A stretch of DNA of 64,000 nt, taken from NCBI GenBank assembly GCA_963674575.2, contig CAXXQT010000006.1:186001-250000 (forward strand), read 5' to 3'. This stretch comes from JAAYAY01 sp963674575 (GTDB lineage: Bacteria > Planctomycetota > Planctomycetia > Pirellulales > Thermoguttaceae). Under the pieces are notes generated by a model that made no database searches, was not told the origin of the DNA, and worked only from the letters and a program-made list of their open reading frames with translations. Both the position numbers and the translations under genes were made by a program. Below, piece by piece: positions 60,104 to 64,000 of the stretch (position 1 is its first letter; each line of letters starts with the position of its first letter).

Positions 60104-61582
60104 ATGCTCACACGAATCATGCTGCTTTCCACGGCCGCCGCCCTCTCCCTCATGACGTCCCAGGTCCGGGCCGAGGACACGGCGCCCATCGACATCGGCA
60201 GCCGCCGGGAACTTCTGGTCGACCACTTTCTGATCGACCAACTTGACGACGTCCGCCTCGTTCTGAACCGGCCTCGCGACGAAGGCGTTGTGATTCCCTT
60301 CGACCAGCCCTGGGAAGGTCTCTTTTGCGGCTATTGCACGGTGATCAAGGACGGCGATCGTTTCCTGGCCTATTACCGCGGGCGGCCCGCGGCCGGGGCC
60401 GACGGCGACCCGGGCGAGGTCTACTGTCTGGCCGAATCGGCCGACGGGCTTCACTGGACCAAGCCCCAACTGGACCTGTTCCCCATGCCGGGCCACCCGA
60501 AGACGAACATCATCCTCGCCCATGCCGCTCCGGTCACCCACAACTTCTGTCCGGTGCTCGACACCCGTCCCGGCATCCCGGCCGAGCAGCGTTTCAAGGC
60601 CGTGGGCGGCACGATGGAGAGTGGACTGATCGCCTGGGCCTCGCCGGACGGCATTCACTGGAAGAAACTCCGGGACATAGCCGTGCTGACCAAGGACATG
60701 GTCCCCTTCAAGTACATGTTCGACTCCCAGAACCTCGCCTTCTGGTCGGCCACGGAGCAGAAGTATCTCTGCTACTTCCGCGTGTTCGAGAACGGCATCC
60801 GCCGCATCTGCCGAACGACGAGCGACGACTTCCTCAACTGGTCCGAGCCGGTTCTCATGCAATACGACCACTGCGGCGAGCCCGCCCCGATCGAACACCT
60901 TTACACGAACCAGACCCATCCCTACTTCCGGGCGCCCCACATCTACGTGGCCACGGCCGCCCGCTTCATGCCGGGCCGCCAGGTGCTGACGGAGGAGCAG
61001 GCCAAGGCCATCCACGTGAATCCGAAGTATTTCAAGGACACGTCAGACGCCGTGTTGATGACCACTCGCGGCGGTGGCGTCTACCAGCGGACGTTCCTCA
61101 GCGGATTCATCCGCCCGGGGATCGGGGCCACCAACTGGGTCTCGCGAACGAACTACCCTGCCTTGAACATCGTGCAGACCGGCCCGACCGAGATGTCGCT
61201 CTATGTGAACCAGGACTACGCCCAGCCCACGGCCCATCTGCGCCGCTACTCGATGCGGCTGGACGGTCTGGCATCCGCCCGAGCCGAGTATGCCGGCGGG
61301 GAGCTGCTCACCAAACCGATCGTTTTCGCAGGCAAACACCTCTCGATCAATTTTGCCACTTCTGCCCCGGGGAGCATTCGAGTCGAGATCCAGGGCCTTG
61401 ACGGCAAGCTGCTGCCCGGTTTCGCCCTGGCCGACTGCCGCGAGCAGATCGGCAACGAAATCGACCGGATCGTCTCCTGGAAGAAGGGTGACGACCTGTC
61501 GTCCATCGCCGGCCAGCCGGTTCGTCTCCGCTTCGTCATGAAAGACGCCGACCTCTACGCATTCCAATTTCAAGAAAAGTAG
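60104..61582 (+). CDS. Exported beta-propeller protein, glycoside-hydrolase-like
   Basis: 492 residues from ATG 60104. The signal peptide is MLTRIMLLSTAAALSLMTSQ, with cleavage near VRAED. The body has propeller-like repeats of the kind ESADGLHWTKPQLDLF, ASPDGIHWKKLRDIAVL and RTTSDDFLNWSEPVLMQYD, the SxDGxxW blade motif seen in GH32/GH43/GH130-like planctomycete proteins. A C-terminal beta-sandwich (INFATSAPGSIRVEIQGLDG) completes it. A catalytic acid pair cannot be assigned by eye. It is probably periplasmic or secreted and acts on carbohydrate. It precedes the ceramidase-like gene on the same strand. Confidence 0.82.
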   Translation: MLTRIMLLSTAAALSLMTSQVRAEDTAPIDIGSRRELLVDHFLIDQLDDVRLVLNRPRDEGVVIPFDQPWEGLFCGYCTVIKDGDRFLAYYRGRPAAGADGDPGEVYCLAESADGLHWTKPQLDLFPMPGHPKTNIILAHAAPVTHNFCPVLDTRPGIPAEQRFKAVGGTMESGLIAWASPDGIHWKKLRDIAVLTKDMVPFKYMFDSQNLAFWSATEQKYLCYFRVFENGIRRICRTTSDDFLNWSEPVLMQYDHCGEPAPIEHLYTNQTHPYFRAPHIYVATAARFMPGRQVLTEEQAKAIHVNPKYFKDTSDAVLMTTRGGGVYQRTFLSGFIRPGIGATNWVSRTNYPALNIVQTGPTEMSLYVNQDYAQPTAHLRRYSMRLDGLASARAEYAGGELLTKPIVFAGKHLSINFATSAPGSIRVEIQGLDGKLLPGFALADCREQIGNEIDRIVSWKKGDDLSSIAGQPVRLRFVMKDADLYAFQFQEK

Positions 61583-61839
61583 CAGGCACGCTCCGTCGTG
61601 CCGTCCGCCAAGCAGAGGAGAAGGCTGTAGGCTGGAGACTGTAGGCTGAAGGTAAGAGAGCTTGGCACACCTTCCTCACGCGAACATTCAGGAAGGACCA
61701 TGCCTTTCCGTCCCTTGCTTTTCAGCCTCAAGAGACCACTTCCACAGACCTTCCCCAACCGTGACCGTTCCTGTTCCCGGAAGAAATTAGTGTTGATTAG
61801 CGTCGATTAGTGTTCTGTATTTCCGTTCCCGAGGCCGCC
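61583..61839. other. Spacer with short repeats
   Basis: 257 bp. It contains GGCACGCTCCGTCGTGCC (hairpin), a GGCTGTAGGCTGGAGACTGT-type heptamer run (near 61621-61650, also seen near 2658-2690) and three near-copies of GATTAGTGTT at 61788-61812. No gene. Confidence 0.55.
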
Positions 61840-63180
61840 ATGTTCCGCACATCGCTTCTTCTGCTAGTCGTTTTCACAATAACCGTTCCTGTCGCCGCTG
61901 GGGACAATTATCGCGTCGCCACGTTCCAGGCTGATGTGACTCCGCCGCTGGGCAGCCTGCTCTACGTGAAGCCGCTGGCCACGGTTGAGCATCCGTTGCT
62001 GGCGAAGGGGATTATTCTGGAGGCTGGCGACGAGAGGTACGTTTTGTGTGCCGTGGACTGGTGTGTCATGCTCGGGCCGACCCACGCCATGTTTCGCCAG
62101 AAGGCGGCGGCCGCGGCGGGGACGGATGTGAAGAACGTGGCCATTCAGTGCGTCCACCAACACACGTCGCCGCCCCATGACGGGGGCGCCCAGGAGCTGC
62201 TGGACCAGCAGAAGAACCCGCCGTCCTACCGAAGCATGGAGCAGCTTGAAGAGATCACCGATCGGCTTGCAGTGGCGGTGAAAAAGGCGCTCGATGGTTT
62301 TCAGCCCTTCGATACGGTGGGTACGGGCCAGGCGAAGGTCGATCGGGTGGCGGCCATCCGCCGGGTGATCACCGAGGACGGAACGCTGCTGACCCGCTGG
62401 AGCGCCTGCACCGACCCGGCACTCCGGGCCATGCCCGAGGGGCCGATCGACCCGTGGCTCAAGACGGTCACGCTCGCCCAGGGCGAGAAGCCGATTGTCC
62501 GCATGCACTACTACGCCACGCATCCGCAGAGCTTCTACCGCGACGGCCGGGCCAGCTACGACTTTCCCGGCATCGCCCGACAGCGGCTTCAGGAGGAGGA
62601 AGGCGTTTTTCAGATCTACTTCACCGGCTGTTCGGGCGACGTGACGGCGGGCAAGTACAACGACGGCACACCCGAGGCTCGGGCGGAACTGGCCGAGCGG
62701 CTTTTCGCCGGCATGAAGGCCTCGGCCGAGTCCACGCGGTTTGCCCCGGTGGGCAAGATCGCCTGGCGCAGCGTGCCGCTGCAGTTCGTGGCCCGAACCG
62801 ACGGCGATCGCAATCCGGAGAAGGCCCGAACCATTCTGGAGGATCCCCTGGCCGCCCCGGACGCCCGGATCAATGCGGCCAGCACACTGGCTTGCATCGC
62901 CCGGCTTGCCAAGCCGATCGACGTCAGTTGCCTGACGCTCGGTCCGGCGAGGATTCTCTGCCTGCCGGGCGAACCGATGGTGGCCTACCAACGTTTCGCC
63001 CAGCAAGCCCGTCCCGACGAGTTCGTGGCTGTGGCCGGCTACGGTTTGGCCTCGACCGGCTACATTTGCACCGAGGAAGTCTTTCAGCAGGGCGGCTACG
63101 AGCCGAGTGCCTCGAACGTGGTGCCGGAATCGGAGCAGGTGCTGAAGGACGCCATCCGTCGGGCACTTGGAGCGGAGTAG
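61840..63180 (+). CDS. Exported neutral/alkaline ceramidase-like protein
   Basis: 446 residues from ATG 61840. The signal peptide is MFRTSLLLLVVFTITVPVAA. The core resembles the N-terminal domain of non-lysosomal ceramidases (PF04734): YRVATFQADVTPPLGS near the start, VLCAVDWCVMLG, IQCVHQHTSPPHDGG with candidate metal-binding His residues, MHYYATHPQSFYRDG with further His, and YFTGCSGDVTAGKYND (the serine/glycine block). The protein is shorter than full ceramidases, which have about 650 residues and a C-terminal Ig-like domain. Planctomycetes encode many such paralogues, whose substrates are unknown. It follows the propeller protein in the same direction. Confidence 0.85.
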   Translation: MFRTSLLLLVVFTITVPVAAGDNYRVATFQADVTPPLGSLLYVKPLATVEHPLLAKGIILEAGDERYVLCAVDWCVMLGPTHAMFRQKAAAAAGTDVKNVAIQCVHQHTSPPHDGGAQELLDQQKNPPSYRSMEQLEEITDRLAVAVKKALDGFQPFDTVGTGQAKVDRVAAIRRVITEDGTLLTRWSACTDPALRAMPEGPIDPWLKTVTLAQGEKPIVRMHYYATHPQSFYRDGRASYDFPGIARQRLQEEEGVFQIYFTGCSGDVTAGKYNDGTPEARAELAERLFAGMKASAESTRFAPVGKIAWRSVPLQFVARTDGDRNPEKARTILEDPLAAPDARINAASTLACIARLAKPIDVSCLTLGPARILCLPGEPMVAYQRFAQQARPDEFVAVAGYGLASTGYICTEEVFQQGGYEPSASNVVPESEQVLKDAIRRALGAE

Positions 63181-63190
63181 CGGTGGGGTG

Positions 63191-64000
63191 ATGTCTGCAA
63201 TCGTACGAAGAAGGCTGGAATACGTCGTGCTCGGCCACTTGGTGGCGCACATTGCTGTTCATTTCACGCCTCGCCCCTTCCCTTGCCTCTTCGCCTTGGT
63301 TCTGGCGGAGCAGTTCTTGCTGTACATCTGGGGCGTTCTGCGAACGGGCAAATGGGGGCGTCGTCTGATACCCGTCTATTTCGCGGCCGCTTCCACGTGG
63401 GCGATTGCCATGATCTCGCAAGGAGCGCCTGTCATGGAAAGCCTGGGGGCAAGTTATATGTTCTCGGTTCTCCTTCTGCCGATCTATGTGGCTCCGTTGG
63501 CGATCGTCCGGTCCGGTGGACGCCGATTACAGCAATTCTGCCAGGATGACATTCCAAGCAGCAAGCCGTTTCAGATGTCCCTCCGTGCGATCCTTCTCAC
63601 TACGCTGGTTGTCGCTTGCCTGCTTGCTTTTGGGGCGAGTATCGACACTGTGGCTGTCATGCGAGCAAACGAGACGATTGGCACGTCTCCAATCTCAAAC
63701 GTTCTTATGCTCGTGGGTTTGCCCACGCTGTTCATCGCGTCAGCGTTGCTTTCCATCTGGGCTGCTCTTTCACCAGGCGAGCCAATAAGCCGCCTGGCGG
63801 TCGGTCTGACCGCGGTTGCGGCTGGCGGGGCCTTTCTGCCGTACTGCCACAAGGGCGACGCCCGGGCCTACGCGTTCTGGTGTGGCCTGACGGTATCGCT
63901 CTTCCTGGTTATTTCCATCTCGCTGCTGGCGTTCCGGGGGGCCGGGTATCGGTTTGCCTGGAGGAACCCGCTCGATGACGATTTGCTTGCAGAAAACGAG
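63191..64000 (+). CDS. Multi-pass membrane protein, 3' end cut by window edge
   Basis: From ATG 63191 (GTG 63188 directly before it) the frame stays open for 270 codons to the window end, so the stop is outside. The product has about seven membrane helices (LGHLVAHIAVHFTPRPFPCL, LIPVYFAAASTWAIAMI, YMFSVLLLPIYVAPLAIV, LLTTLVVACLLAFGA, LMLVGLPTLFIASALLSIWA, FWCGLTVSLFLVISISLLAF). PFQMSLRAILLTTLVVACLL resembles the S-L-R-x-L-L membrane motif of the edge-cut protein at 1-731. It lies 10 bp after the ceramidase-like stop, probably co-transcribed. Function is unknown. Confidence 0.75.
   Translation, partial: MSAIVRRRLEYVVLGHLVAHIAVHFTPRPFPCLFALVLAEQFLLYIWGVLRTGKWGRRLIPVYFAAASTWAIAMISQGAPVMESLGASYMFSVLLLPIYVAPLAIVRSGGRRLQQFCQDDIPSSKPFQMSLRAILLTTLVVACLLAFGASIDTVAVMRANETIGTSPISNVLMLVGLPTLFIASALLSIWAALSPGEPISRLAVGLTAVAAGGAFLPYCHKGDARAYAFWCGLTVSLFLVISISLLAFRGAGYRFAWRNPLDDDLLAENE

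Overview
The window is GC-rich DNA from a bacterium that is almost certainly a planctomycete, most likely of the Pirellulales type. The clues are two large hydrazine-synthase-alpha-like multiheme proteins, a DUF1559-type mosaic protein, a PAS-AraC regulator beside a Tat-exported oxidoreductase, a Hanks kinase with a DLG motif, orphan signalling genes, scattered his genes, and spacers full of palindromic repeats. No rRNA, tRNA, CRISPR array, prophage or origin was seen.

Layout. 1-5.7 kb: an edge-cut membrane protein, a degenerate shikimate-dehydrogenase paralogue and a PolB-type exonuclease; then on the minus strand a DUF2344 protein, RNase E/G and L21, part of the bacterial cluster radical SAM-DUF2344-rng-rplU-rpmA. 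6-9.4 kb: hpf-ptsN-ptsH-ptsI, a regulatory phosphotransferase system with no permease. 9.9-18.5 kb: a hemerythrin fusion, HzsA-like protein 1, a REP-associated tyrosine transposase with its repeats, and LemA plus an M48 protease. 19-22.5 kb: a Pro-rich membrane protein, a CpsD/ParA-like protein and an ExeA-like ATPase. 22.8-28.4 kb: a response regulator-ATPase fusion, PP2C phosphatase, orphan CheB and Ser/Thr kinase. 28.5-29.8 kb: aroF behind an apparent aromatic leader peptide and attenuator. 30-37 kb: a 1224-residue mosaic protein, then a tetraheme cytochrome and Tat-exported aldo/keto-reductase-like operon divergent from PAS-AraC. 37-43.6 kb: a WD40 remnant, an ankyrin protein, dinD and a MATE exporter. 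43.7-47.7 kb: fadR-type regulator and HzsA-like protein 2. 47.9-51.6 kb: hisD, hisC, hisB. 52-56.4 kb: an AAA/TPR pair, a lipoprotein and an unknown protein. 57-59.8 kb: HAD phosphatase and the radical SAM partner of DUF2344, 53 kb from DUF2344. 60-64 kb: two exported hydrolase-like proteins and an edge-cut membrane protein.

Strongest new signals. (1) The aroF leader encodes a short peptide with seven aromatic residues in nine codons, followed by mutually exclusive hairpins and an intrinsic terminator: a classical attenuator by sequence. (2) A roughly 210-bp chain of hairpins occurs twice in opposite orientations; its central stem differs between the copies but stays paired in both. (3) A REP/RAYT unit has six REP copies, four of them spaced exactly 87 bp apart. 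At least five further palindromic repeat families fill the spacers. Several enzyme-family members lack their catalytic residues (AroE-like, aldo/keto-reductase-like, CpsD-like), which suggests new roles.
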